A stretch of 32,497 bases of DNA from Acidobacteriota bacterium. Its GTDB lineage: Bacteria > Acidobacteriota > G020349885. The stretch spans positions 1 to 32,497 of the forward strand of contig CP070701.1 of the NCBI GenBank assembly GCA_020349885.1, in the 5' to 3' direction. Positions 22,606 to 30,056 of the stretch are shown here, piece after piece. The notes below the pieces were generated by a model. It was not told where the DNA came from. It did not search any database and worked only from the letters and a program-made list of their open reading frames with translations. The first letter of the stretch is position 1; every line of letters starts with the position of its first letter. The position numbers and the translations under genes were made by a program.

Positions 22606-23427
22606 ATGACCCGCCTGACGCTCGCCCACAGCCCCGACGCCGACGACGCGTTCATGTTCTACGCGCTCGCGCACGAGAGGGTGCCGACCGACGGGCTCGT
22701 GTTCGAGCACGTTCTCGCGGACATCGAAACCCTCAACCGCAAGGCCCTCGAAGGGGCGTACGACATCACGGCGGTCTCGTTCCATGCCTATCCCCGCCTC
22801 TCGGAGCGCTACGCGCTCATGCCCCTCGGGGGAAGCGTGGGCCGCGGCTACGGCCCCGTCCTGGTGGCGCGCAATGACGACAAGGCGTTTTCCCCGGCCG
22901 GCGCGACGGTGGCCACGCCGGGGGAGATGACGACGGCGCACCTTCTCCTGCGCCTCTACGAGCCCCGCGTGCAAACGGTCGTGATGCCCTTCGACACCAT
23001 CCTCGACGCCGTGTCCGAGCGGAAAGTCGAAGCGGGCCTTCTCATCCACGAGGGACAGCTCACCTACGCCAAGCACGACCTTGCGAAGGTGGCCGACCTT
23101 GGGGCCTGGTGGCTCGACGAGACCAGGCTTCCCCTGCCCCTGGGCGGAAACGTCATCCGGCGAAGCCTTTCCGACGGCGTGCGCGCCAAGGCGGAGCGCG
23201 CCATGCGGCTCAGCATCGAGTACGCCCTGGCGCACACGGACGAGGCGCTCGACTACGCCATGCGGTTCGGGCGGGGACTCTCGCGCGAGGCGGGCAAGCG
23301 GTTCGTCGCCATGTACGTCAACGGCTACACGCTGGACTACGGAGCGGAGGGGCGCCGCGCCATAAAAACGCTTTTTGACATGGCGCACGAGCGCGGGCTC
23401 CTTCCCGCGGTTTCTCTGGACTTTTGA
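22606..23427 (+). CDS. mqnD: MqnD, 1,4-dihydroxy-6-naphthoate synthase (futalosine pathway)
   Basis: A 273-residue enzyme with a periplasmic-binding-protein-like fold but no signal peptide. MqnD converts cyclic dehypoxanthine futalosine to 1,4-dihydroxy-6-naphthoate in menaquinone biosynthesis. The start AHSPDADDAFMFYAL is a family hallmark, followed by DITAVSFHAYP, the substrate loop VATPGEMTTAHLLLRL, LIHEGQLTY and LPLPLGGNVIRRSL. The frame is open upstream into the repeat block, but ATG 22606 gives the standard N terminus. The stop overlaps the hpnC ATG by one base (TGATG). mqnA, mqnB and mqnC are not in the window. Confidence 0.92.
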   Translation: MTRLTLAHSPDADDAFMFYALAHERVPTDGLVFEHVLADIETLNRKALEGAYDITAVSFHAYPRLSERYALMPLGGSVGRGYGPVLVARNDDKAFSPAGATVATPGEMTTAHLLLRLYEPRVQTVVMPFDTILDAVSERKVEAGLLIHEGQLTYAKHDLAKVADLGAWWLDETRLPLPLGGNVIRRSLSDGVRAKAERAMRLSIEYALAHTDEALDYAMRFGRGLSREAGKRFVAMYVNGYTLDYGAEGRRAIKTLFDMAHERGLLPAVSLDF

Positions 23428-24371
23428 TGGCACCCACGCCCAGCGCCGCCGCAAGCCGCGCGCTCCAAGCGGGGGCGCCGCCTACCAGCCTGGAAGAGGC
23501 CTACCGCGCCTGCGAGCGTCTGGCGAAAACCCATTACGAGAATTTCCCCGTCGCCTCATGGCTTCTTCCCCTGGAGGAGCGCCGCGCCTTCTGCGCCGTC
23601 TACGCCTTCTGCCGCGGGGTGGACGACCTGGGCGACGAGGCGGCGACGGAGCGCCGCCTCGCGCTTCTCGACCGATGGGAGGAAGAGACGCGCGCGGCCT
23701 TCCAGGGAACTTCCTCCCACCCGACGTTTGTGGCCTTGGGCGACGTCATAGCTCGATACGACCTCGAGGCGGAGCCTTTCTTGAAGCTCATCGAGGCCAA
23801 CCGGATGGACCAGCGCCGGAGCCGCTACGCGACCTACGCGGACCTTCTCTACTACTGCGACCACTCGGCCAACCCCGTGGGGCGCATCGTGCTCGCGCTC
23901 TACGACCTGCGCGACTCGAGGCGAGGAAAGCTTTCCGACGCCGTCTGCACGGCGCTCCAGCTCGCGAACTTCTGGCAGGACGTGCGCGAGGATTCTTCAA
24001 GACGCGGCCGCATCTACATTCCTGAGGAAGATATGCGGCATTTCGGCGTCCGCGAGGAGGCGATTGCGCGGGGCGAGGCGGACGAGCGCTTCGCGGCGCT
24101 CATGCGGTTCGAGGTCGAGCGCGCGCGCATGCTCTTCGACGAGGGCGAGCCCCTCGTCGCGGAGGTGCCGCCGAGCCTTTCGGGCGAGGTGCGGCTTTTT
24201 CTCCGCGGGGGCCGCGCCGTGTTGCGCGCAATCGAGCGCGCCCGCTACGACGTCCTCCGCGCCCGCCCCGCCGTGCCGCGCTGGAGGAAGATTTTCTGGG
24301 TCGCGGCGCTGTGGGGACGGCGGCGTTTCCTCCCCGGCGGATTCCTTGCGAACCCGAGGGTTTCCTCGTGA
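23427..24371 (+). CDS. hpnC: HpnC, hydroxysqualene synthase
   Basis: A 314-residue squalene/phytoene synthase-fold enzyme. In the HpnCDE route HpnC converts presqualene diphosphate to hydroxysqualene. The early motif ENFPVASWLLP distinguishes HpnC from HpnD. The two Asp-rich metal motifs are DDLGDE near residue 67 and NFWQDVREDSSRRG near 185, then IYIPEEDM. The start is ATG 23427, coupled to the mqnD stop; a TTG one codon earlier is less likely. The C-terminal 40 residues are basic and aromatic, possibly for membrane contact. Confidence 0.9.
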   Translation: MAPTPSAAASRALQAGAPPTSLEEAYRACERLAKTHYENFPVASWLLPLEERRAFCAVYAFCRGVDDLGDEAATERRLALLDRWEEETRAAFQGTSSHPTFVALGDVIARYDLEAEPFLKLIEANRMDQRRSRYATYADLLYYCDHSANPVGRIVLALYDLRDSRRGKLSDAVCTALQLANFWQDVREDSSRRGRIYIPEEDMRHFGVREEAIARGEADERFAALMRFEVERARMLFDEGEPLVAEVPPSLSGEVRLFLRGGRAVLRAIERARYDVLRARPAVPRWRKIFWVAALWGRRRFLPGGFLANPRVSS

Positions 24372-25228
24372 TGAACCTGGCCGACGGCTACCGCCACTGC
24401 CGCATCATCGCGAGGAAGAAGGCGCGCAATTTCTATTACGCCTTCCTGTTCCTTCCCCGCCCGAAGCGTGAGGCGCTCTACGCCATCTACGCTTTCTGCC
24501 ACTCTTGCGACTCCATCGCCGACGGCGAGCTCTCGGTTGACCAGAAGCTCACGATGCTCAACGGCTACCTCGAAGACTTGCGCCGCATCGAGCGCGGCGA
24601 GGAGGTGGACGACGCCGTGTTCGTCGCCCTTGCCGACACCATCCGACGCTACCAAATCCCCCGCTCCTATTTCGAGGAACTCGTGGACGGCGTCATGATG
24701 GACCTGGGCACGACCTCCTACGCCACGTTCGAGGAGCTTAAAGGCTATTGCCACAAGGTCGCGGGCGTCGTCGGCTTGATGGTGCTCGAAGTCCTGGGCT
24801 ACCGGAGCGAGGAGGCCAAGCGCCACGCCGAGACGCTCGCGCTCGCCATGCAGCTTACGAACATTCTGCGCGACCTTCGCGAGGACGCCGAGCGGCACCG
24901 CGTGTACCTGCCGGAGGAGGACATGCGCCGCTTCGGCTACACGCGGGACGAGCTTTTCCGGTGCGAGACCAACCGCGCCTTCCACGCGCTGATGGAGTTC
25001 GAGACGGAGCGCGCGCACCAGTGCTTCCGGGACGCAAACCCCCTCTTTCGGCTAATCCCCCGCCGCGCGCGCTACTGCCCCCGCATGATCGCGGCGCTCT
25101 ACCTGGGAATCCTCCGAAAAATCGAGCGCTCCCGCTACGACGTTTTCTCCCGGAACATCGGGCTCAACGGCGGGGAAAAGTGGAGCCTCGCCGCGGGCGT
25201 CTTCCTGCGCAACGCGCTTCTGCCTTGA
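24371..25228 (+). CDS. hpnD: HpnD, presqualene diphosphate synthase
   Basis: A 285-residue paralogue of HpnC that condenses two farnesyl diphosphates to presqualene diphosphate. Signatures are NFYYAFLFLPRPKREALYAIYAFC near residues 20-43, the first Asp motif DSIAD (a variant of the more usual DDVVD), and the second motif NILRDLREDAERHR followed by VYLPEEDM. The start ATG overlaps the hpnC stop by one base. It is a full-length family member. Together with HpnC and HpnE it makes squalene for hopanoids; no squalene-hopene cyclase is in the window. Confidence 0.92.
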   Translation: MNLADGYRHCRIIARKKARNFYYAFLFLPRPKREALYAIYAFCHSCDSIADGELSVDQKLTMLNGYLEDLRRIERGEEVDDAVFVALADTIRRYQIPRSYFEELVDGVMMDLGTTSYATFEELKGYCHKVAGVVGLMVLEVLGYRSEEAKRHAETLALAMQLTNILRDLREDAERHRVYLPEEDMRRFGYTRDELFRCETNRAFHALMEFETERAHQCFRDANPLFRLIPRRARYCPRMIAALYLGILRKIERSRYDVFSRNIGLNGGEKWSLAAGVFLRNALLP

Positions 25229-25265
25229 GAAAAAAACCGAGACCTTCCGTCCGGCGCCCCAGGGC

Positions 25266-26612
25266 ATGACGAAGCGCCCTCGCGTGCTCGTGGTGGGAGG
25301 AGGCGTGGCCGGGATGGCCGCGGCCTGCTCCTTGGCCGACGCCTGTGAGGTCACCCTTCTCGAAAAGAGGCCGTTCCTCGGAGGCCGCGTCTATTCCGTG
25401 CGCGACGCGCGGATGGACTGCGCTGTGGACAACGCCCAGCACGTGTTCCTCGGGTGCTTCGAGCGGCTGCGCGGCTTTCTGAAGAAATTGGGGCTGCAAG
25501 AGGACGCACACCTTCAGGAAATTTTCCGCCTGCGCCTCTTCACGCCCCGGGGGCAGGTCGTGTTTCACGCCGCGCCCCTTCCGGCGCCACTGCACCTTGC
25601 GCCGGCGCTTTTCCGGCTGAAGCCCCTCTCGTGGCGCGAGCGCCTCGCCGTGGCGCGCGCGATGGACCGGATTCGGCGCATGGGCGAGGACGAGGTGCGC
25701 GGCTTCGAGGGAAAGAACTTCGGCGAGTGGCTGCGCGCGACGGGCCAGAGTCCCGCCGCCGTGACTTATTTCTGGGATTTCTTTGCGCTCGCGGCCCTCA
25801 ACGCGCACGTCGACCAGGCCGACGCCGCCGCCGCCTTCTTCGTCTTCCGCAAGGGACTTCTCGAATCGAGAAAATTCTCCTCCGTGGGCTATCTCCTGCG
25901 GGGCCAGGAAGCCGTAGGGCGCGCGGCGCGCGCCTACGTCGAATCGCGCGGCGGCCGCGTCCTCACCGAGCGCGGAGCCGCGGCCCTGACGCTCGAGCGC
26001 TCCAGCGTCGCGGGCGTGCAGGACGTAACCGACAAGCGGCACACCGCCGACGCATACATTCTGGCTCTTCCCCCGGCGGAGCTCTACGCGCTCGCGCCGC
26101 CCTCGCTCCGCACCCTGAAGCCTTTCTCGCATCTCCCCCGCCTTGAAGGTTCTCCCATAGTCGGCGTGCACCTCTGGTACGACCGGCCCGTCGTGGACTT
26201 CGACTTCGCCGGCTTCCCCGGCCACCGCCTCCAGTGGGTCTTCAACAAAAGTCGCATCTTCGGAATCCCCTCCCGCGACACTCAGTACCTGAGCGTCGTC
26301 CTGAGCTCGGCGCGGGAGTGGCTCGACGCGCCCAAGGAGCGAGCCGTGCAGGCCATGGACGAGGCGATCAAGGAATTTTTTCCCGAAGCGAGGCGCGCGG
26401 CGCTCGTGTACTCGCGCGTCGTCAAGGAGCCCGCCGCCACGCTCCTTCCATTTCCCGGCTACCACTGCCTGCGCCCCGCTCCCCGCGCCGGAATCCCGAA
26501 CCTTCTCCTTGCGGGCGAGTGGACGGCGACGGGCTGGCCCTCATCGATGGAGGGCGCCGTGCGGAGCGGCGAGGCGTGCGCGCGCCTTGTGCTGGAAAGA
26601 GATTTCTGTTAA
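25266..26612 (+). CDS. hpnE: HpnE, hydroxysqualene dehydroxylase
   Basis: A 448-residue FAD-dependent amine-oxidase/phytoene-desaturase-like protein that reduces hydroxysqualene to squalene. The N-terminal dinucleotide-binding fold reads VLVVGGGVAGMAAA, then LLEKRPFLGGRVYS. DNAQHVFLGCF near residue 60 is typical of HpnE. The C-terminal FAD motif is LLLAGEWTATGWPSSMEGAVRSGE. It follows hpnD after 37 bases with only a weak ribosome site. The position after hpnC and hpnD settles the assignment over phytoene desaturase. Confidence 0.9.
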   Translation: MTKRPRVLVVGGGVAGMAAACSLADACEVTLLEKRPFLGGRVYSVRDARMDCAVDNAQHVFLGCFERLRGFLKKLGLQEDAHLQEIFRLRLFTPRGQVVFHAAPLPAPLHLAPALFRLKPLSWRERLAVARAMDRIRRMGEDEVRGFEGKNFGEWLRATGQSPAAVTYFWDFFALAALNAHVDQADAAAAFFVFRKGLLESRKFSSVGYLLRGQEAVGRAARAYVESRGGRVLTERGAAALTLERSSVAGVQDVTDKRHTADAYILALPPAELYALAPPSLRTLKPFSHLPRLEGSPIVGVHLWYDRPVVDFDFAGFPGHRLQWVFNKSRIFGIPSRDTQYLSVVLSSAREWLDAPKERAVQAMDEAIKEFFPEARRAALVYSRVVKEPAATLLPFPGYHCLRPAPRAGIPNLLLAGEWTATGWPSSMEGAVRSGEACARLVLERDFC

Positions 26613-26636
26613 CCTTAACTCTTAGGGCTAATTTCC

Positions 26637-27035
26637 ATGTTTATTATTCTTCTTCCAGCCACATTTTTGGTTGCCTTGCTTACCTCTTGGGTTGCTGTTT
26701 TGTTTTTCCGAAAACCCATTCAAGGCATCCTCGAAAAAATTATCGATGATCCTATCGCTGCAGCCTGGCACCGCTTCTTGGTGTTTGCCATCTTCGTGGT
26801 CGGTGTATCCGCAGGCGTTAAAATATGGAAAATAGAACGGTACATCAAGCCAAAGGGCGACAAGCCGCCTGATCCTTTAAATGTGAACGCATGGATTCTG
26901 GAAATATATCGCTCCTTTATCGAAACGCTTCAGGGCATCGCGTGGGCGCTACTTGCATTTTTCGTTATTGCGCTTTTGGCTTATGCAGTGTTGCGCGCTG
27001 TAGCGATTTGGACAGAGAAAAGAAAAGTGGAATGA
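26637..27035 (+). CDS. Small membrane protein of unknown function
   Basis: A 132-residue protein with about three hydrophobic helices (near 1-23, 46-66 and 99-123) and a short charged loop (WKIERYIKPKGDKPPDP). I recognise no family. The gene is clearly poorer in G+C than its neighbours and uses A/T-ending codons, which suggests acquisition by transfer together with hicBA. Its stop overlaps the first possible hicB ATG by four bases, so it may belong functionally to the toxin-antitoxin unit or be a passenger. Confidence 0.65.
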   Translation: MFIILLPATFLVALLTSWVAVLFFRKPIQGILEKIIDDPIAAAWHRFLVFAIFVVGVSAGVKIWKIERYIKPKGDKPPDPLNVNAWILEIYRSFIETLQGIAWALLAFFVIALLAYAVLRAVAIWTEKRKVE

Positions 27036-27268
27036 TGCAACGAACCTATCCCATCGTATTGGTTCAAGAAGGCCGCAAGTGGTGGGCCTATTTGCCGGAC
27101 GTGCCGGGCGTATACGGCCTGGGAAAAACGGAAAGAGAAGCCAAGGAAGATCTCTCCCAAGCCCTGCAGCTTTACATTGAGGATGCCCTTGCCGACGGCG
27201 ACACCATTCCGCAGCCCCGTGCCAAACGAGTGGAGGTGGACGAGGTTCGTATTGCCGTCGGCAAGTAA
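27035..27268 (+). CDS. hicB: HicB-family antitoxin (short form)
   Basis: A 77-residue protein with the HicB partial RNase H-like fold: TYPIVLVQEGRKWWAYLPDVPGV, then GLGKTEREAKEDLSQALQLYIED. The C terminus is short, without a visible ribbon-helix-helix or helix-turn-helix DNA-binding domain, as in the compact HicB/UPF0150 proteins. It neutralises HicA by direct binding. ATGATG at 27032-27037 offers two starts; both overlap the upstream stop. The order is antitoxin first, toxin two bases later. Confidence 0.88.
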   Translation: MQRTYPIVLVQEGRKWWAYLPDVPGVYGLGKTEREAKEDLSQALQLYIEDALADGDTIPQPRAKRVEVDEVRIAVGK

Positions 27269-27270
27269 CG

Positions 27271-27501
27271 GTGGCTACGGCCAAGCAAATCACCCGCTTT
27301 CTCAAACGAAAGGGGTTTAAGGAGAAAAGGCAAACCGGCTCCCACTTGGTTTTAAAGAGTCCCGCAACGGGGCACCGTGCCGTTGTTCCTATACATCGAG
27401 GTGACTTGCCCAAAGGATTGTTTCTGAGGATATTGAAGGACGCGGGATTCTCCCTAGAAGATTACCTCGAAGAGCGCAAGCCGTGCTTTAAGGCAAAATA
27501 G
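27271..27501 (+). CDS. hicA: HicA-family mRNA interferase toxin
   Basis: A 76-residue double-stranded-RNA-binding-like protein starting with GTG. The catalytic histidine H25 lies in the diagnostic GSHLVLKSP; VVPIHRGDLPKGLFLRILKDAGFS is the standard second half. HicA toxins cut mRNA independently of the ribosome. It is full length with its histidine intact, so the toxin is probably active. The downstream 44 bases before the convergent permease gene hold no gene or clear terminator. Confidence 0.9.
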   Translation: MATAKQITRFLKRKGFKEKRQTGSHLVLKSPATGHRAVVPIHRGDLPKGLFLRILKDAGFSLEDYLEERKPCFKAK

Positions 27502-27545
27502 CCGGCCCTGACCGGAGGCGCGGCGGGGCGGCCCGCTTCAAAAAA

Positions 27546-28451
27546 TCAGAACACCCGCTCCCTGCTGCGGGGGTCGAGGGCGTCGCGGAGGCCGTCGCCG
27601 AAGAAGTTCATGGCGAAAAGCGTGAGGGCGAGCAGGCCCCCCGGAAACACCACCAGCCACCAGTAAACGCGCAGGGGATTGATGTTCGCCGCGCCCTCGG
27701 CCGCGAGCGAGCCCCACGACGCCATGGGCGCCTGCACGCCGAGGCCCAGGAACGAGAGGAACGCCTCGTTCAGCATCACCTGCGGCACGGTGAGCGTGGC
27801 GTAGACGATGACGGGGCCCAGGATGTTCGGGATGATGTGCAGGAGCATGATGCGCCGCCCGCTTGCGCCCATGGCGCGCGCACCGTCGATGAATTCCTGC
27901 CCCTTGACGTGGAGCACCTGCCCGCGCGTGATGCGCGCCAGCGTGAGCCACTGCACCAGGCCGAGGGCGAGGAAGAGATTGTAGATGTTCCGTCCCAGGT
28001 AGAGAACCAGTAGAATCACCATCACGATGTAGGGAAGCGCGTACAAGACGTCCACGACGCGCATCAGGAACTCGTCCGTCTTGCCGCCCACGTAGCCCGA
28101 AACGGTGCCGTAGAGCACGCCTACGACCAGCGAGACGGCCGTTGCGATGACGCCCACGGCGAGCGAGACGCGCCCGCCGTGGAGGCAGCGGACGAGGAGG
28201 TCGCGCCCCTTGGCGTCGGTGCCGAACCAGTGCTCCGCGCTTGGAGACTCGAACTGCCGTGCGAGATTCTGCTCGTCGTAGGCGTAGGCGGAAAGCCAGG
28301 GGCCGGCGATGCATGTCAGCGTCATGAGCACGATAAGCAGCCCGCCCACCATGGATGCCTTGTTGCGCAGGAGGCGCCGCATCGCGTCCTGCCAGAGCGA
28401 GCGGGGCTTCCCCGAGCGGCCCTGCTCAAAGGTTTGCGAAGTCGCCTCCAC
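27546..28451 (-). CDS. OppC/DppC-type peptide ABC transporter permease
   Basis: An inner-membrane permease of about 301 residues. It has an OppC-type N-terminal helix (MVGGLLIVLMTLTCIAGPWL), the HWFGTDAKGRDLLVRCLHGGR segment diagnostic for OppC/DppC, five further helices and the EAA loop (EFIDGARAMGASGRRIMLLHIIPN). GTG 28451 has AAGGA nine bases upstream; TTG 28457 is the alternative. The usual partners (OppB, binding protein, OppD and OppF) are absent on both sides within the window, so it is an orphan half-permease here. The substrate is unknown. Confidence 0.88.
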   Translation of the reverse strand: MEATSQTFEQGRSGKPRSLWQDAMRRLLRNKASMVGGLLIVLMTLTCIAGPWLSAYAYDEQNLARQFESPSAEHWFGTDAKGRDLLVRCLHGGRVSLAVGVIATAVSLVVGVLYGTVSGYVGGKTDEFLMRVVDVLYALPYIVMVILLVLYLGRNIYNLFLALGLVQWLTLARITRGQVLHVKGQEFIDGARAMGASGRRIMLLHIIPNILGPVIVYATLTVPQVMLNEAFLSFLGLGVQAPMASWGSLAAEGAANINPLRVYWWLVVFPGGLLALTLFAMNFFGDGLRDALDPRSRERVF

Positions 28452-28481
28452 GCGCAACTTTCCTTGCCTGCCGAGTTTCGT

Positions 28482-29159
28482 TCAGGAGCTTCTGGACGCT
28501 TCCGCCTTGCGCCGGAGTTCCTCGCCTACGATGCCCGCCGAGACGACGAATTTGAAGGCGTCCTCGACGGCGTAATCGATCTCCACGGCCGATTCCTTCG
28601 GCACCAAAACGAGCATTCCCGACGTGGGATTGGGCGTCGTGGGGATGAAGACCGAGAGCATGCGCTTGCTCGGGGAAAGTCCGGCCGAATCGGGCCGCTC
28701 GGCCGCCACGAGGCCCATCGTCCACACGCCCGGCCGCGGGTATTCCACGAGGACCACTTTCTGAAAGCTGCCGCGGTTCGAATCGCGGAAGGTGTCCACG
28801 AGCTGTTTTGCGGCCCCGTAAATGCTCTTCACGATGGGCAGTCGGAGCAGGAGCATGTCGAACGCCTCGAGGGCCCGCCGCCCCAGGACGTTCGTGCCCA
28901 CGAGCCCCAACAGAAAAATGACGAAGAGCGTAAAGATAAGATTCGCGGCTGGAATCACGAAAGCGAACCACCTTTCGTCCTCGAGCCATCCGAGGTCCAG
29001 GAGCTGCAGCGCCCCTTTGACAACCGGCGTGCCGGCGCCGCTGAAGAGGTTGAAGAGGAAGGCAACCAGAACGTACGTCACAAAGAGCGGGATCATAATG
29101 AGGAGCCCCGCCAGGAAGGTGCGGCGCAGATAGGCCCCGAAAGTTTTTTCTTTTTTCAT
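28482..29159 (-). CDS. DUF502 family membrane protein
   Basis: A 225-residue membrane protein with two long hydrophobic helices (near 13-38 and 64-90), then a soluble domain. It matches the DUF502 pattern: LRRTFLAGLLIMIPLFVTYVLV, RLPIVKSIYGAAKQLVDTF, FQKVVLVEYPRPGVWTMG, VFIPTTPNPTSGMLVLVP. The function of the family is not established. The start overlaps the pgsA stop by four bases (ATGA), so the two are co-translated. It encodes no nuclease or transporter motif. Confidence 0.9.
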   Translation of the reverse strand: MKKEKTFGAYLRRTFLAGLLIMIPLFVTYVLVAFLFNLFSGAGTPVVKGALQLLDLGWLEDERWFAFVIPAANLIFTLFVIFLLGLVGTNVLGRRALEAFDMLLLRLPIVKSIYGAAKQLVDTFRDSNRGSFQKVVLVEYPRPGVWTMGLVAAERPDSAGLSPSKRMLSVFIPTTPNPTSGMLVLVPKESAVEIDYAVEDAFKFVVSAGIVGEELRRKAEASRSS

Positions 29160-29716
29160 GGCGATTCCTCCGCGGAAGCCTCGAAATCAATGCGCTTCCA
29201 GAATTTTTGCAGGTAATCCGCCCCCGAGGAGAGGCTCAGCAGAAGCACGATCCATAGCCCCGCCTTTCCGGCTATCGGCCCCACAGGCCCAAGCCATGTC
29301 TCCCCGAGGATGAGCACGACGAGCGTCGGCGCCTCGGCGAAGGTCTTCGCCTTGCCGAGAAAATGGGCTGGGATGACGAGCCGCTGGCTTGCGGCGATCA
29401 TGCGAAGGCCCGTGACGGCGAATTCCCTCGCGATAAGCACCACGACCATCCACGCGGACACCCCCCCCAACTGCACGAGCGTGATAAGCACGGCGGAGGT
29501 GAGCATCTTGTCGGCGACGGGGTCGAGCAATTTGCCGGTGACCGTCACCTGTCTCCAGCGCCGCGCGAGAAATCCGTCCAGCCAGTCCGTGAGCGCGGCC
29601 AGCAGGTAGACGGCGACGCCGTAGACCTCGCGGTTCTCGAATCGAATGAGCAGGATGGCCACGAGCGCCGGAATCAGAAAGATGCGGAAAACCGTAATCG
29701 CGTTGGGCAGGTTCAT
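29156..29716 (-). CDS. pgsA: PgsA, CDP-diacylglycerol-glycerol-3-phosphate 3-phosphatidyltransferase
   Basis: A membrane enzyme of about 186 residues making phosphatidylglycerophosphate. The CDP-alcohol phosphotransferase signature is complete: D..DG..AR, then G...D...D (DWLDGFLARRW, GKLLDPVADK). The start giving MNLPNAITVFRIFLIP matches the family N terminus; ATG 29728, four codons upstream, is also possible. The frame is open through tRNA-Ala, but a start there is not credible. The gene lies 35 bases after tRNA-Ala on the same strand, so it may be transcribed from the tRNA promoter. Confidence 0.93.
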   Translation of the reverse strand: MNLPNAITVFRIFLIPALVAILLIRFENREVYGVAVYLLAALTDWLDGFLARRWRQVTVTGKLLDPVADKMLTSAVLITLVQLGGVSAWMVVVLIAREFAVTGLRMIAASQRLVIPAHFLGKAKTFAEAPTLVVLILGETWLGPVGPIAGKAGLWIVLLLSLSSGADYLQKFWKRIDFEASAEESP

Positions 29717-29750
29717 CCGAGTTTTCATTTCCGGATCAGGCCGACCAAAA

Positions 29751-29823
29751 TGGAGCAGATGGGGATCGAACCCACGACCTCCAGACTGCCAGCCTGGCGC
29801 TCTCCCAGTTGAGCTACTGCCCC
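29751..29823 (-). tRNA. tRNA-Ala (anticodon GGC)
   Basis: A 73-base cloverleaf without encoded CCA. The acceptor GGGGCAG pairs with CTGCTCC. The anticodon stem CCAGG/TCTGG encloses CTGGCAG, giving GGC, which reads GCC. The T arm is GTGGG TTCGATC CCCAT. Confidence 0.93.
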
Positions 29824-29828
29824 GCAAA

Positions 29829-29856
29829 CAAGTTTCAGAGTTAAGAGTTCCGAGTT
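29829..29856. repeat. Degenerate heptanucleotide repeat between two tRNA genes
   Basis: Plus strand: CAAGTTT, CAGAGTT, AAGAGTT, CCGAGTT, at exact seven-base spacing, consensus NNGAGTT. It fills the spacer between tRNA-Ala and tRNA-Glu and would be part of their joint precursor transcript. Confidence 0.65.
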
Positions 29857-29882
29857 GATGAAGAATAACCCTTAAACTCTTT

Positions 29883-29957
29883 TGGTGGCGCATACGGGAA
29901 TCGAACCCGTATTACCGCCTTGAGAGGGCGGCGTCCTAACCGTTAGACGAATGCGCC
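29883..29957 (-). tRNA. tRNA-Glu (anticodon CTC)
   Basis: A 75-base cloverleaf including encoded CCA (29885-29883 on the minus strand). The acceptor GGCGCAT pairs with ATGCGCC. The anticodon stem CCGCC/GGCGG encloses CTCTCAA, giving CTC, which reads GAG. The T arm is ACGGG TTCGATT CCCGT. It lies 59 bases before tRNA-Ala on the same strand. Confidence 0.95.
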
Positions 29958-29969
29958 TACGAACCATTT

Positions 29970-29999
29970 ATTGTATCTTGTCGGCGAAGAGACTGTCAA
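29970..29999 (-). promoter_or_regulatory. Promoter of the tRNA-Glu/tRNA-Ala/pgsA unit
   Basis: Minus strand: perfect TTGACA (29994-29999), an 18-base spacer, TACAAT (29970-29975). The predicted start near 29963 is only a few bases before the tRNA-Glu 5' end. Confidence 0.7.
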
Positions 30000-30014
30000 C
30001 GCGCGACCCGGCGG

Positions 30015-30041
30015 CGCCCCGGATAGAAGCGGGGCGATTTT
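30015..30041 (+). terminator. Terminator-like hairpin facing the plus strand
   Basis: CGCCCCG (30015-30021) pairs with CGGGGCG (30030-30036) around GATAGAAG, followed by ATTTTT. It follows the SurA-like gene's stop on the opposite strand, where the hairpin could still end transcription, but without a T run. No plus-strand gene is known here. Confidence 0.35.
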
Positions 30042-30056
30042 TCGGTCGCGGAGGCC

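Noticed and set aside
23427-25228. Phytoene synthases (carotenoid pathway) for the two synthase genes
   Set aside because: The paired HpnC/HpnD-type motifs and the HpnE-like oxidase next door fit the hydroxysqualene route better.
29729-29893. Upstream extension of PgsA
   Set aside because: The added residues are the translation of tRNA-Ala and its spacer.
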